Of a stretch of 33,030 bases of DNA, positions 10,741-20,268 are shown piece after piece (the first letter of the stretch is position 1; the number at the start of each line of letters is the position of its first letter). The notes beneath the pieces were generated by a model. The model did no database searches. It was not told the DNA's origin and was given only the letters and a program-made list of their open reading frames with translations. The translations under genes were made by a program, and so were the position numbers. The stretch is taken from contig JANTQF010000379.1 of NCBI GenBank assembly GCA_032988165.1, positions 1 to 33,030 on the forward strand. Direction: 5' to 3'. Source of the stretch: Emmonsiellopsis sp. PD_33 (Eukaryota; Ascomycota; Eurotiomycetes; Onygenales; Ajellomycetaceae).

Positions 10741-12563
10741 ATGAGCGTGAAGACCGTTCAAATTTCACCCTTCTCCGACCAGAAGGCCGGCACGTTAGTA
10801 TCCCCTTACAATGCCCCAATTGTCCACCTCAACTAATCCAATCTCTAGCTCCGGTCTCCGCAAGAAGGTCACCGTCTTCCAGCAGCCCAATTACACAGAG
10901 TCCTTCGTCACCAGCATTCTCCTGTCGATTCCTGAAGGTGTCGAGGGCTCGTTCCTGGTCATTGGTGGTGATGGGAGATACTACAATCCGGAGGTTGTGC
11001 AAGTGATTGCGAAAATCGGAGCTGCATATGGCGTCAAGAAGCTGCTGGTGGGCCAGAATGGGATCCTGAGTACCCCCGCTGCTAGCCATGTTATCCGCAA
11101 GAGAAAGGCCACTGGCGGTATCTTGCTTACTGCGAGCCATAATCCTGGTGGTATGTGTTGTCCTGGTTCTGTGGTTTGCATCCTCGAGTTAGGGGCTGCT
11201 GCATTGTTTGTTTTTCTAGAGCTAACTTTGACGGCATCGATTGATAGGACCCAATGCGGATTTCGGAATCAAATACAATCTCTCCAACGGTGCTCCTGCT
11301 CCAGAATCGGTCACGAACAAGATCTACGAAACTTCCAAGTCCTTGACATCCTACAAAATCGCTGACATCCCTGAGGTCAACCTCTCCGAGCTTGGCACCA
11401 AGACATATGGCTCCTTGGAGGTAGAAATCATCCACTCGACGGCCGATTACGTCCAGATGCTCAAGGAGATCTTTGACTTTGATCTTATCAAATCCTTCTT
11501 CAAAACACACCCGGATTTCAAAGTCCTTTTCGACGCACTGCACGGCGTGACCGGCCCGTATGGAACCGCCATCTTCGTAGATGAGCTAGGCCTGCCCGCC
11601 TCGAGCACCCAAAACTGCATTCCCTCCCCCGACTTTGGCGGAGGCCATCCAGACCCCAACCTAACTTACGCCCACTCCCTCGTCGAGGCCGTTGACAAGA
11701 ACTCCATCCAATTTGGCGCCGCCAGCGACGGCGACGGAGACCGCAACATGATCTACGGGCACAAAACATTCGTCTCCCCCGGCGACAGCCTGGCCATAAT
11801 CGCCCACCATGCAAAGCTGATCCCCTACTTTAGAGACCAAGGCGTCTACGGCCTAGCCCGCTCAATGCCCACCTCCGGCGCTGTCGACCTGGTCGCCAAG
11901 GCCCAGGGCCTACAATGTTACGAGGTGCCGACGGGCTGGAAATTCTTCTGCGCCCTCTTCGACACGAAGAAAATGTCCATCTGCGGCGAGGAGAGCTTTG
12001 GCACAGGCAGCAACCATATCCGCGAAAAGGACGGGCTCTGGGCCGTCGTCGCCTGGCTGAACATCATCGCAGGCGTCGCCAAAGCGAACCCAGAGAAACC
12101 GCTCAGCATCGCAGCTATCCAGGAAGATTTCTGGAAAACATACGGCCGCACCTTCTTCACACGGTACGATTATGAAAACGTCTCCTCCGACGGCGCGGCC
12201 AAGGTCATCGCCAAACTCACCGAGCTCATCACGACGAAGAAAGACACCTTCGTCGGCTCGACGGTCTCGGGCCGCAAGGTCCTGCAGGCGGATGACTTCT
12301 CGTATACAGACCTGGACGGCAGCGTGAGTAGGAATCAGGGGATTTTCGTAAAGTTTGACGATGGGAGTCGGATTGTTGTGCGGCTTTCAGGGACGGGGAG
12401 TAGTGGGGCGACGATCCGGTTGTATGTTGAGCGGCATGAGGTGGATGAGAGGGAGTTTGGGAAGGATGCGCAGGTGTATTTGAGGGAGAATATTGGGTTG
12501 GCGGTGGGGTTGTTGGGGTTGAGGGAGTTTATCGGGAGGGAGGAGCCGGATGTTAAGACTTAG
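10741..12563 (+). CDS. pgmA: Phosphoglucomutase
   Basis: Interconverts glucose-1-phosphate and glucose-6-phosphate (EC 5.4.2.2) in the cytosol, linking glycolysis with UDP-glucose, cell-wall glucan, glycogen and trehalose synthesis. Exons 10741-10793, 10849-11150 and 11248-12563 give 556 residues, the usual fungal length. TASHNPGG carries the phosphoserine (S114); intron 2 falls directly after this motif's NPG. The Mg2+-binding loop is DGDGDRN at 279-285, the sugar-binding loop GEESFG at 365-370, and the phosphate-binding RLSGTGSSGATIRLY lies near the C-terminus. All four alpha-phosphohexomutase domains are present and uninterrupted. Introns are 55 and 97 bp with good GT-AG ends, and intron 1 has a CTAAT branch site. 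The last 250 bp or so switch to G-ending codons, unlike the C-ending central part. Convergent with the downstream oxidoreductase gene. Confidence 0.97.
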
Positions 12564-13181
12564 TTGGGTGTGAGAGGTGGGTGTTTAAATTAACTAGTCA
12601 TTCTGGTGAGTTAGGGGTTCAAGTCTGTATGTTGCTGGGGCATGTAGGGTATACCGTTGAGGTTCAAAATGCATGGAACGGGTGAGGGCTGATGGATTAA
12701 TTGATTGATTGACGTATCAACTTAGCTCGAATATTTCCGTTCCCAGCCCATATTTACATCCCCCTCCTCCTATATCTCCTCCCTTCCCATATGGGTAAGG
12801 GGTGGGTGGTTAATGAGCTATCCCCCCCATCCCCTGGGAAAAGGGGGATATTTATCAATAGCAGGCACGTGTCGCTCCTTTTACCTGATAGCTTTTTATA
12901 ACTTTAGTTAGCTAGTTAGTTAGTCAGGTAGTCAGTCAGGCAGAAAGGAAGAACGACAACGTAAGACTTATTTGAATACGGTTTATCTGCGCTGCATGGA
13001 CTGGCATCCATCGCTCGCTGTATATCCATCCCCCGGAACATGGGCGTAAAAAAGGGGGGGGGAAGCAGGGGCGCTAGAAATGAAAAAATAAATTCGCATA
13101 AACGAAGACAGCTAGCATCATCATAATGCATAATAGCATAATAAAAAAGAACACCATAACCCCCCCTACCCTACCTACTAC
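12564..13181. other. Intergenic region between convergent genes
   Basis: Both neighbouring genes end here, so it should hold their two 3'UTRs and terminators. It contains GTTAGTTAG/GTCAGTCAG-type short tandem motifs at about 12905-12940 and several G or C runs. No gene or structured RNA recognised. Confidence 0.45.
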
Positions 13182-14771
13182 CTACTTACCACCCATCTTC
13201 CCCTCCCACCAACCCTTCCACCCCACCACACTCCCCTCCCTCCTCGCCTCCTCCGCCGCAAACACAACCGCATGACTCCTCACCGCCCCCTCAAACGAAG
13301 TCCCCACAAATTCCCTCTGCGCCCTCCCCACCTCCCACCCCTCATTCACAACCGCCTCCACAGCACTCACAAACGCCCTCGTCAGCCCAAAGTCGCCGCC
13401 GCCATGCGACTCCTCCTCGTCCGGCGGGGTCTCGGGGATCTCCACGGTGACTGTCTCCATACTGCCAAAGTCGTAGTAGCTGATCGTCTTGCTGTCGTAC
13501 GACAGCTCGCCGAGGGTACCGTAGACGCGGCCGCGCCGGTCGCATTGCGCCTGCGTGGGCGCGACCATGTGCAGGGTGGCGGTCTTCGCGCCGCGGCCGT
13601 GCAGGCGCGCGGACATGGCGAGGGAGGTGTCTGGGAGCGGGTCGTCGGCCCAGGAGATGGTGACGACCTGGTCCTCGACGACGTTGTTGTCGGCTTCATA
13701 CACGCAGCGGCCGAACCAGGGGCGGGCGGCGATTTCGGCGTCCGGGACAACGCCCTTATCGTAGTCTTCGGCCAGGGCGGACATGAGCTGGGTTTCTGCG
13801 GCGGCCATGCCGGAGGTTTTGAACGTGTCTTCGATGTCGGGGCAGACGATTTTTACCGGCCAGCCTGTTTTGCCTTTGGCGAGGAAGCGGTCTTTGTAGA
13901 TCTTCACGGCGCTGTAGATGCATTCCTTCTCTGCGGGGCAGGAGAGGCAGTTTGTCGCGGCGCCGGCGGCGGCGGGTTTGCGGGAGCGGCGGAATTGGGT
14001 CAGCGAGCCGACAGAGGATATGGATTGGGGTGCATGGTGGGGCTGGTCGTGCGGTGCCCCCGGCGGAGGGGAGGAGAGCAGCCACATGAGGAAATCAATG
14101 TCGTGCGAGCATTTCGTGAGTAAACTGCCATCTCCGCCCGCCGTCTCACGCCGCCAGTTTCCCCGCACATAGCTGTGGGAGAAATGGTACCAGCCGACGG
14201 GCTCCGTGTGCTCGACCGAGATGATCTCCCCGATAACCCGGTCCTCTAACAATAGCTTGCGCAGCATCCTGTTGTGCGGACTATACCGGAGCACATGGCC
14301 GATAGAGAAGATCTTCGACTGGGTCAACGCGTGCTCCTCGAACGCGCGGGAAATCGCCAGGCAGTCGCCCAACGAGGTTGCCAGTGGCTTTTCGCAGAGA
14401 ATATGCAGCCCCAGCGGCGCGATGGCAAGGAGGATCTCAATATGCATCTCATCAAGCGTACAGACAAACACGCCATCAACGCCCGCAGGGATGGCAGTAG
14501 TAGAATGGCCCTGCTTCACCTTCTCCCTCCTCGCCATCTCCCACTCCAGCCATTCCTTCCAGCCACTAAACTCCTGCCCTTCGCCCGGTACACCATCGTC
14601 GCCCCAGATATACTTCCTCCCGAGGTCCTGGCGTTTGAAGGTGTCGACGTCTGCTACGGCGTGGATGACGGCCGTGGTTGCTTTGGTGACTGCGCCTGCG
14701 TAGGCGTTTCCTCGGGAGCCAGCGCCGATGACGAGGAATCTGGGGGCGGACGCGGGTTTGGTGGGGGGCAT
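13182..14771 (-). CDS. Gfo/Idh/MocA-family NAD(P)-dependent oxidoreductase
   Basis: Single-exon gene of 529 residues. The N-terminal Rossmann fold begins at about residue 11 with RFLVIGAGSRGNAYAG (the GxGxxG-like nucleotide loop), and CEKPLA at 126-131 has the conserved catalytic-site lysine K128. The C-terminal domain starts with EHTEPVGWYHFSHSYVRGNW and has SLLTKCSHDIDFLMWL, with the substrate-binding H/D pair. The family acts on sugars, inositols and related alcohols; substrate unknown. It is longer than a typical 350-residue member. An insertion after residue 230 includes a cysteine cluster C275-x2-C278-x5-C284 (NCLSCPAEKECIYSA), which I recall from related bacterial and fungal proteins. 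Upstream at 14923-14934 the minus strand reads TATAAAAGGGC, a good TATA box. Antisense open frames over this gene are codon-bias shadows. Confidence 0.9.
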   Translation of the reverse strand: MPPTKPASAPRFLVIGAGSRGNAYAGAVTKATTAVIHAVADVDTFKRQDLGRKYIWGDDGVPGEGQEFSGWKEWLEWEMARREKVKQGHSTTAIPAGVDGVFVCTLDEMHIEILLAIAPLGLHILCEKPLATSLGDCLAISRAFEEHALTQSKIFSIGHVLRYSPHNRMLRKLLLEDRVIGEIISVEHTEPVGWYHFSHSYVRGNWRRETAGGDGSLLTKCSHDIDFLMWLLSSPPPGAPHDQPHHAPQSISSVGSLTQFRRSRKPAAAGAATNCLSCPAEKECIYSAVKIYKDRFLAKGKTGWPVKIVCPDIEDTFKTSGMAAAETQLMSALAEDYDKGVVPDAEIAARPWFGRCVYEADNNVVEDQVVTISWADDPLPDTSLAMSARLHGRGAKTATLHMVAPTQAQCDRRGRVYGTLGELSYDSKTISYYDFGSMETVTVEIPETPPDEEESHGGGDFGLTRAFVSAVEAVVNEGWEVGRAQREFVGTSFEGAVRSHAVVFAAEEARREGSVVGWKGWWEGKMGGK

Positions 14772-14922
14772 GGCGGGGGAGAAAGGGGGGTGACTAGTAG
14801 ATATGTATGTTGGGGATGGTAAATAAAAAGCGGACAGGTAAAAACTATGTGATTAGCAAGAGAGATAGATCAAGAGAAAATGCAAAGATCCTGCCGTCTG
14901 GATGCGCCGCAGAATATAAAGC

Positions 14923-14934
14923 CCTTTTATACGC
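14923..14934 (-). promoter_or_regulatory. TATA box of the Gfo/Idh/MocA gene
   Basis: On the minus strand the sequence is GTATAAAAGGGC, matching the TATAAA consensus, about 155 bp upstream of the start codon at 14771. A second TATA-like stretch (TTATATTC) lies a few bases downstream in gene orientation. Position and match are good; promoter use is inferred. Confidence 0.55.
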
Positions 14935-16171
14935 GGCCTAGTTAAGAGAGGCAGTGGTCCGTTAAGTTAGTTGAGCACCCGCAGGCTTCCCCATTCTTGA
15001 AGGAAGCAGGAAGGCCACACTCGTATTACAGTGGATCAAGGTCGCCGGCGTGGGAGTAGGCAGCTTCATTCATCCGGAGGATTTTGCGGGAGCTGGGCAT
15101 CACCGGCAGCTTTCACATCAGACAATTGGCGTTGTTGAGAGATAGAAAAGCCTCGATGTCACTTTGATGTTGCATCCCACGGCCCAATCCGGTAATCCCA
15201 CCCGGCGGTCCAACAAGCAGCAATAGCCGCGCTCTGATTGGCCAGCCACACGTGACTCTGTTCTGCTTATGTAACTGCTCTTGGCGGTGTTGCCGAGTGT
15301 TAAAAATAGAATCGTGGCTTCCTCCTCTAGGCGCCTGGTCGCATTTTGTCTCATCACATCGTCAGTTAACTAGCAGCAGCGCTTATTGGGGATCAGTGGG
15401 GTCAAGCTATCTATATCTGGCTTGCATATCTTGTTCTACTGAAACATGTTTCCGGTTTGAGCGGTATCTTTTTATAGAGACGAGTAAAGGTGGGTACATA
15501 GGGGGTAAGGAGTAGTTTGGATACCCCTTGGTCCAGACAGATAGACAGGGGGTATGAATTAATTTATGATATTATATTTAAAGGTTTAAGACTTCATTCT
15601 TTAAGGAAGCGGCTAGAAGGTATTTATAAGAATGAAACAGAGAGTGTTAAGCATCCATCAGACACATTTTGCGCCTTGAATCTCATAGTAGTCAACCTTG
15701 GTAAAGGTTTCCATTATACATTTATAGCACCTATGGAAAGGCAGGCACATGTATATATACACACCAGCATGGAAAGGTATAAGATATAACAAACAAATCC
15801 CAAGAAATAAAAAGAACAACCAGTAAACTGCCAGAGAGATAGATAGATAGATATCCGCGCCAAAATAAAAACCCCCCACATTGTAAATGCAGCAGAAAAC
15901 TCCCAAGTCCCTAAAAATGCATGACAAAAGTAAAACATGGGGAAAAATAAAAACAAAAATTAGTTGCTACCATCAAGGTATCAATCACCATCACTCAATT
16001 GCTTGACCATGATGAGTGAAAAGTATCTGTAACCCTCCAAACGCCATCCGTACATGCATGCAGTGTATGCCCCCCAATGCTGGAACAAAGGAGATATCAA
16101 GGACAGAAAAAAGAAATGTAAAATAAAGACATCGCGTAGAAGACAAGGCAACAGGCCATTTTCTATGAAAT
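14935..16171. other. Intergenic region, AT-rich in its right half
   Basis: The left part is presumably the upstream promoter of the minus-strand oxidoreductase gene, with an E-box CACGTG at about 15249. Positions 15540-15620 are strongly AT-rich. A tetranucleotide repeat (AGAT)4 lies at 15837-15852. The last 200-300 bp before 16172 should be the 3'UTR of the minus-strand neighbour. No open frame shows family motifs. Confidence 0.45.
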
Positions 16172-18064
16172 CTATTTATGCCACTTCTTCGCCGTAGTCC
16201 GCGCCTTGGCTTTAGTTTGCCCGCCCTCGCGTCGATTCCACGGGTCCTGCGGCCACACCCAGCCACGGACGCGCTTCGCATCGCGCTTCTCCCCTGTCTG
16301 GGGCTCGGGAATCCATTTGTCTTTTCCCTCGGGAAGGATGCGTTGCCGGGTGAGTGCACCGGGTCCGCCGACATTTAGATGCCATGATGGCTGGGATGGG
16401 AGCGGGACGGCTTTGGATAGCATGACTAGGTAGTAAAGCGCCATGGTTGCAGTGAATGGGGCGGAGAGGCCTGGGGCGGGAGATGACTGCTTGGCGGGGG
16501 ATGTGCCTCGGGAGGAAGAGGAGTAGTCGGATGATTGATTGGATTCGACGGATTGGGAACGAGCCATGCCGGTTGGTGATGGGTAGTAGGTTTCGGAAGA
16601 GAGGTTTGTTGCAATTGGAGCTGCGACTTCTAGGTATCCGAAATAAGGCACATCGTCTCCTTGGTCACAACCGGCACGAACGCAAACTAGTTCGATTTCA
16701 GTCATGATGAAGCCATACCGGCAAGAGTGGTCGCGCATGCAGCGTTGCAGGTGAGCAAGACCGTTAAGGTACTCCACACGCTTGTGTGGCTGCTCATTGC
16801 GCATACCGCTGTTCCAGGTATCGAAGCTCTTGATCAACCCAACGACGCGCCCGCGCTGAGAACCAGATGCCGTGCACTCCCTATCTGAGTGGTAGCTGGC
16901 AATGAAGTGCGGGCCGCTATTGCCGCGGTTCCCTGATACATGAGCCTCGGGTGTCATCTTCAGACAGAGGCGCGCATCCTTTCCCAACGATGTTTCAAGC
17001 GCAGCATTGACGCGAGGTGCGTAGATGTCACGGATGAGCTCAGACAAGGACGCCTCGGAGCTTGGGGAAAGACGGGACTGAGAGACCGCTGACAGGGGGT
17101 GACACTCTGGAGCAACTTGGGTAGTGAGAAGTTGCGTCAGGCCGGGGATCGAGTCGACAGTGGAGAGGCAAAAGCTAGACCAGTTTCGCAAGTTTCGAAT
17201 ATCCCACCAGAAATGGAGCTGCTGTCCGCGACCAAGAGGGTATGTTACGTTGCGCACTAGGTTGATAGCTTGGGTAGGCTCAGTCAGGTACCTGAGGAGC
17301 GTGGTGGAAGCCTCTAGATCGACAGGTCCCGCGTACGATAAAGCAGCAGGAGCAGGAGCCAAGGTTGTTATGGGAGGTTCCGCATAAGAATAAGTGGGGT
17401 GGGGCAGTGGAGAGGGTTCCGGTCGAGGGATAATGGGGTCATTAAGATGTGGGTAGGTAGGGCAAAGAAAATCTGATGCCGAAACTGGAGTTGTAGGGCT
17501 GTATTGTGAAACGTATTTTGGAATTTGTCGGGATGTTGGGTATAGATAGCGGCGCAACGTCGCCTCATCCACGCTGCCTGCTGAGCCTGAACGAGAGTGA
17601 CCATTGGAACCCTTGCGGGTATGAGAAGGCGTAAGAGTGACTGGTGACGAGAGAGTAGATGCGCCACGGGTACCAGTCACGGAGCATGTGGAGATTGGGG
17701 AGATGAGGGAGCAGTCAATGGGCGAGGTTAAGGCTCTCTGAGCCTGAGATCGGCTGACTGAGTAGGGTGCGAAGCCAGGGGGGTTGCGGGTGTTTGACAA
17801 GACCTTGCGGTGACGGTAGGGCCCACTAGAGGACACGGGCTCCACTACAAGATCCTGGGGTCTGATCTTTGGAAGGAGAGCAGGCCCATGCTGGCGGATG
17901 ATAGGGGACCGGTTTGGAGTCGTGATGTTGGTGACGCCCGAGTCCGGCGAAGAGTTATTAGAGGAACTCGAGTCGTGGCGGGTATGAAAGTTGCCAGCAA
18001 ACTGGCCAGCAGCGAACATAGCAGGAGGCGTTGAAGGCCTATCATAGTAATACACGGAAGACAT
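16172..18064 (-). CDS. Conserved fungal protein of unknown function
   Basis: A single open frame of 630 residues from the ATG at 18064 (MSSVYYYDRPSTPP). An in-frame ATG 18 codons upstream (18118) exists but probably lies in a 5'UTR intron. Residues 1-250 are Ser/Thr/Pro-rich and probably disordered, with many SP/TP sites. From about residue 255 the protein looks folded: LRYLTEPTQAINLVRNVTYP, FWWDIRNLRNWSSFCLSTVD, then GSQRGRVVGLIKSFDTWNSG and LQRCMRDHSCRYGFIMTEIE followed by VPYFGYLEVAAPI. A low-complexity Ser-rich insertion and a C-terminal MALYYLVMLSKAVPLPSQPSW element with a Trp-rich tail (VWPQDPWNRREGG) follow. The YGFIMTEIELV...YFGYLEVA arrangement is faintly like the acidic core of PD-(D/E)XK nuclease folds, but this is a guess. 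No signal peptide or clear membrane segment. Confidence 0.82.
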   Translation of the reverse strand: MSSVYYYDRPSTPPAMFAAGQFAGNFHTRHDSSSSNNSSPDSGVTNITTPNRSPIIRQHGPALLPKIRPQDLVVEPVSSSGPYRHRKVLSNTRNPPGFAPYSVSRSQAQRALTSPIDCSLISPISTCSVTGTRGASTLSSPVTLTPSHTRKGSNGHSRSGSAGSVDEATLRRYLYPTSRQIPKYVSQYSPTTPVSASDFLCPTYPHLNDPIIPRPEPSPLPHPTYSYAEPPITTLAPAPAALSYAGPVDLEASTTLLRYLTEPTQAINLVRNVTYPLGRGQQLHFWWDIRNLRNWSSFCLSTVDSIPGLTQLLTTQVAPECHPLSAVSQSRLSPSSEASLSELIRDIYAPRVNAALETSLGKDARLCLKMTPEAHVSGNRGNSGPHFIASYHSDRECTASGSQRGRVVGLIKSFDTWNSGMRNEQPHKRVEYLNGLAHLQRCMRDHSCRYGFIMTEIELVCVRAGCDQGDDVPYFGYLEVAAPIATNLSSETYYPSPTGMARSQSVESNQSSDYSSSSRGTSPAKQSSPAPGLSAPFTATMALYYLVMLSKAVPLPSQPSWHLNVGGPGALTRQRILPEGKDKWIPEPQTGEKRDAKRVRGWVWPQDPWNRREGGQTKAKARTTAKKWHK

Positions 18065-18071
18065 GTTGACG

Positions 18072-18148
18072 CTACATGATGTGTTAGGGGTTGGGAATTC
18101 AAAAATATAGAAAGGCAAGGAGCCAGGAGCATGTAGAGCTCAACATAC
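18072..18148 (-). other. Probable 5'UTR intron of the unknown-function gene
   Basis: On the minus strand a GTATGT donor begins at 18148. CCTAAC is close to the 3' end, and ATGTAG is the acceptor at 18074-18072, seven bases before the start codon at 18064. Length is 77 bp, normal for this genome. Its removal would also delete the in-frame upstream ATG at 18118, which supports the start chosen. Confidence 0.6.
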
Positions 18149-20268
18149 CAAAGAAAGAGAAAGGAGACGAAAAGAAAAAAGGAGAAACGGAATCGAATCA
18201 AGATAAGAGATAATTGACCAGTTGATACAATCAACGAACGATGGCGGAAGACAGAGAGAGGAGAAAGACCAGCCTTCCCAAGCTTGCAAACGAAATTCGT
18301 GAGGAGGGTCGCTGATATCAAAAGACGAAACAAAGGAGACTCGTAGCAAGCAACAACCCAAGTTTTGTATATGGATATATTTAGCTTGATGAGCATACAA
18401 GGGGAACAACCAGTCAATGGAAAAGGAAACAGTCGAGGAACCTCGCAATGAGACAAAACGGAAGAAAAAATGAAAAGCGATGATGAAGAACAAACTAGAG
18501 AATGCGGAGGACAGGCTGGGGATTAAATCCTCGACGAGACAGACCGCGACGCGCGAAGGAGAAGTCCCATCGCAGAGACGCACTCTAGATCGGTAAACAT
18601 GAAACATGGAGAAAGCTGGCGACAATCATAACAGGAGATCCTGAGCTAAAAAAAAAAAAAAGGGCAGCAAGGTCCGCGCCAGGGGTAAATCATTTTTACG
18701 TGCAGAACGGTTAGTTTAGCTCTACGGGGAGCGCGCCTGCAGGAGATCCACGATGACGCGCAGGGGGGGTTCGGAAGCAGAGGTAGCATCTGGCCGGCGG
18801 CAAGGCGTGTCAGAGCCCTGAGGATTGTCGCCGGCAATCCAAACTGCTGTTATATTTGGAGCTTTCCATGGTCCTATTTCAGGGAACAAACATATGAGAC
18901 TGTTCGTTCTCCAGGCGCCGGGCGTGGACCGAGGATCCGAACAAAGAGCAGGCGGTTGCGACTGTTTCGTTCTATTTTTCGCCGTGGAGCGAGTTGCAGT
19001 TGGCGCCCGCGCACTGCAGGCCGGCGACAAGCACGGCGCGAGGGGAGCGGTGCGCGGTGAGTGGTTGGTGAGGGGGGAGGGGGAGGGGGATGTTGGAACT
19101 TGGCGTTGAGGTTGAGGTTGAGGTTGAGGCCGGCGCTAACAGGCGCGTCCAGAGCGCAGTTGGGCGTCGAGGGCGCTGATTGGCCCATGCACGGGACACC
19201 GCTCGAACGCGTGATCCACGCCCGCCAAGCCCGCGCTAGGCCGTCTTGGGCTACGGCCGATGTGAAACATCACATGACCTGCCAGGCCCTGCCCTAAGCT
19301 GCCCGATCCGGCAACCCCCTGCCCTGCCCGACGCGACTCGTCCTGTTGCAGTTCGACTTCGTTTCATCGCCCTTCGCGTCGTCGATTGGCTGCGAGACTG
19401 CTCGTTCTAAAACACGTTTCATCGCTGCAGACTGTCAAAAAGTCTTGATCGGTGACTCACAGACGGGGTTGTGCCGGGGTCTCGGAGCGGATGGGATGCA
19501 CAGACTATGCACGGGCTTCTCCTGTCAAAAGCTCAACGGCGCGTCTTTCTCTACATGTATGGACCTAATGAACCTCCCTCACGCGTCGTGCTACTCTCAA
19601 TGGATACACCATCCAGACCGCTTACTTGGCTCTCTCTCCCTTGCCCGACCGGATTGTTGAACGCGGTCTGTCTTGTTTCATCCTCGACCCCCTGAGGGCC
19701 CTCCCCTAAGAAGCGGTCAAGGGGTTTAACGCGTTTGTTTTGTGCTCTCGGAATATTCGCAGAGATGGGATGCCCCAGGAAAATGGAAGAGGTTTGTTTC
19801 AAGCAAATACCAGAGAGAGAAAATTCGAATTTCGTATTAGCAAGGATGTTTCATTAAAAAAAAAGAAAAGAAGAACTCAAGAAAGGGGGTGCAAGTCTAT
19901 TCTATGTCTGTGGTGACGGATGATTTATGTTCAAACCCGAAGTCCCAAGTTTTCCAAATTAGACATCCTTCCCTTTCTCTCTCTCATAGTTGTTCCTTGT
20001 GGTAAAAGATTTCGTCCATCCATATTAAAAAAAAAGACAAAAGAAAAGGATTCCCCCATTATTAATTCCACCATGATATGCCCATCAATGCGTCTGTTTC
20101 GTGCGTTGGAGATCTAAAAAACAAAAAAAAACAAAAAAAAAAAAATATAGCGAGAAATAAACAAGAGAACAAAATAGGTCAGCAGCCAAATCGTGAATTC
20201 AAAATCGGCTTGTCATTTTCCTCTCTTCACCCAGTCGCTAGATGTGTATTATGTATGTACGGGTCTAT
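18149..20268. other. Intergenic region: promoter of unknown gene and 3' side of HMG-CoA synthase
   Basis: Positions 18150-18640 are pyrimidine-rich on the minus strand, consistent with a long leader or core promoter of the gene ending at 16172, and end in a 13-16 bp A-run near 18650. About 18720-19340 is GC-rich and includes an exact hexanucleotide repeat (GTTGAG)4 at 19105-19128. A-rich runs lie at 19855-19875 and 20115-20150. The segment next to 20268 is the presumed 3'UTR of HMG-CoA synthase. No gene recognised. Confidence 0.45.
19105..19128. repeat. Hexanucleotide tandem repeat (GTTGAG)4
   Basis: Four exact direct copies of GTTGAG, preceded by a G-rich purine tract (about 19050-19092). 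Simple tandem repeat; no function inferred. Confidence 0.9.

Noticed and set aside
13272..14123. 283-codon plus-strand open frame
   Set aside because: Lies antisense to the well-supported oxidoreductase gene; low-complexity composition (Gly/Ala/Val/Arg) explained by its GC-rich codons.
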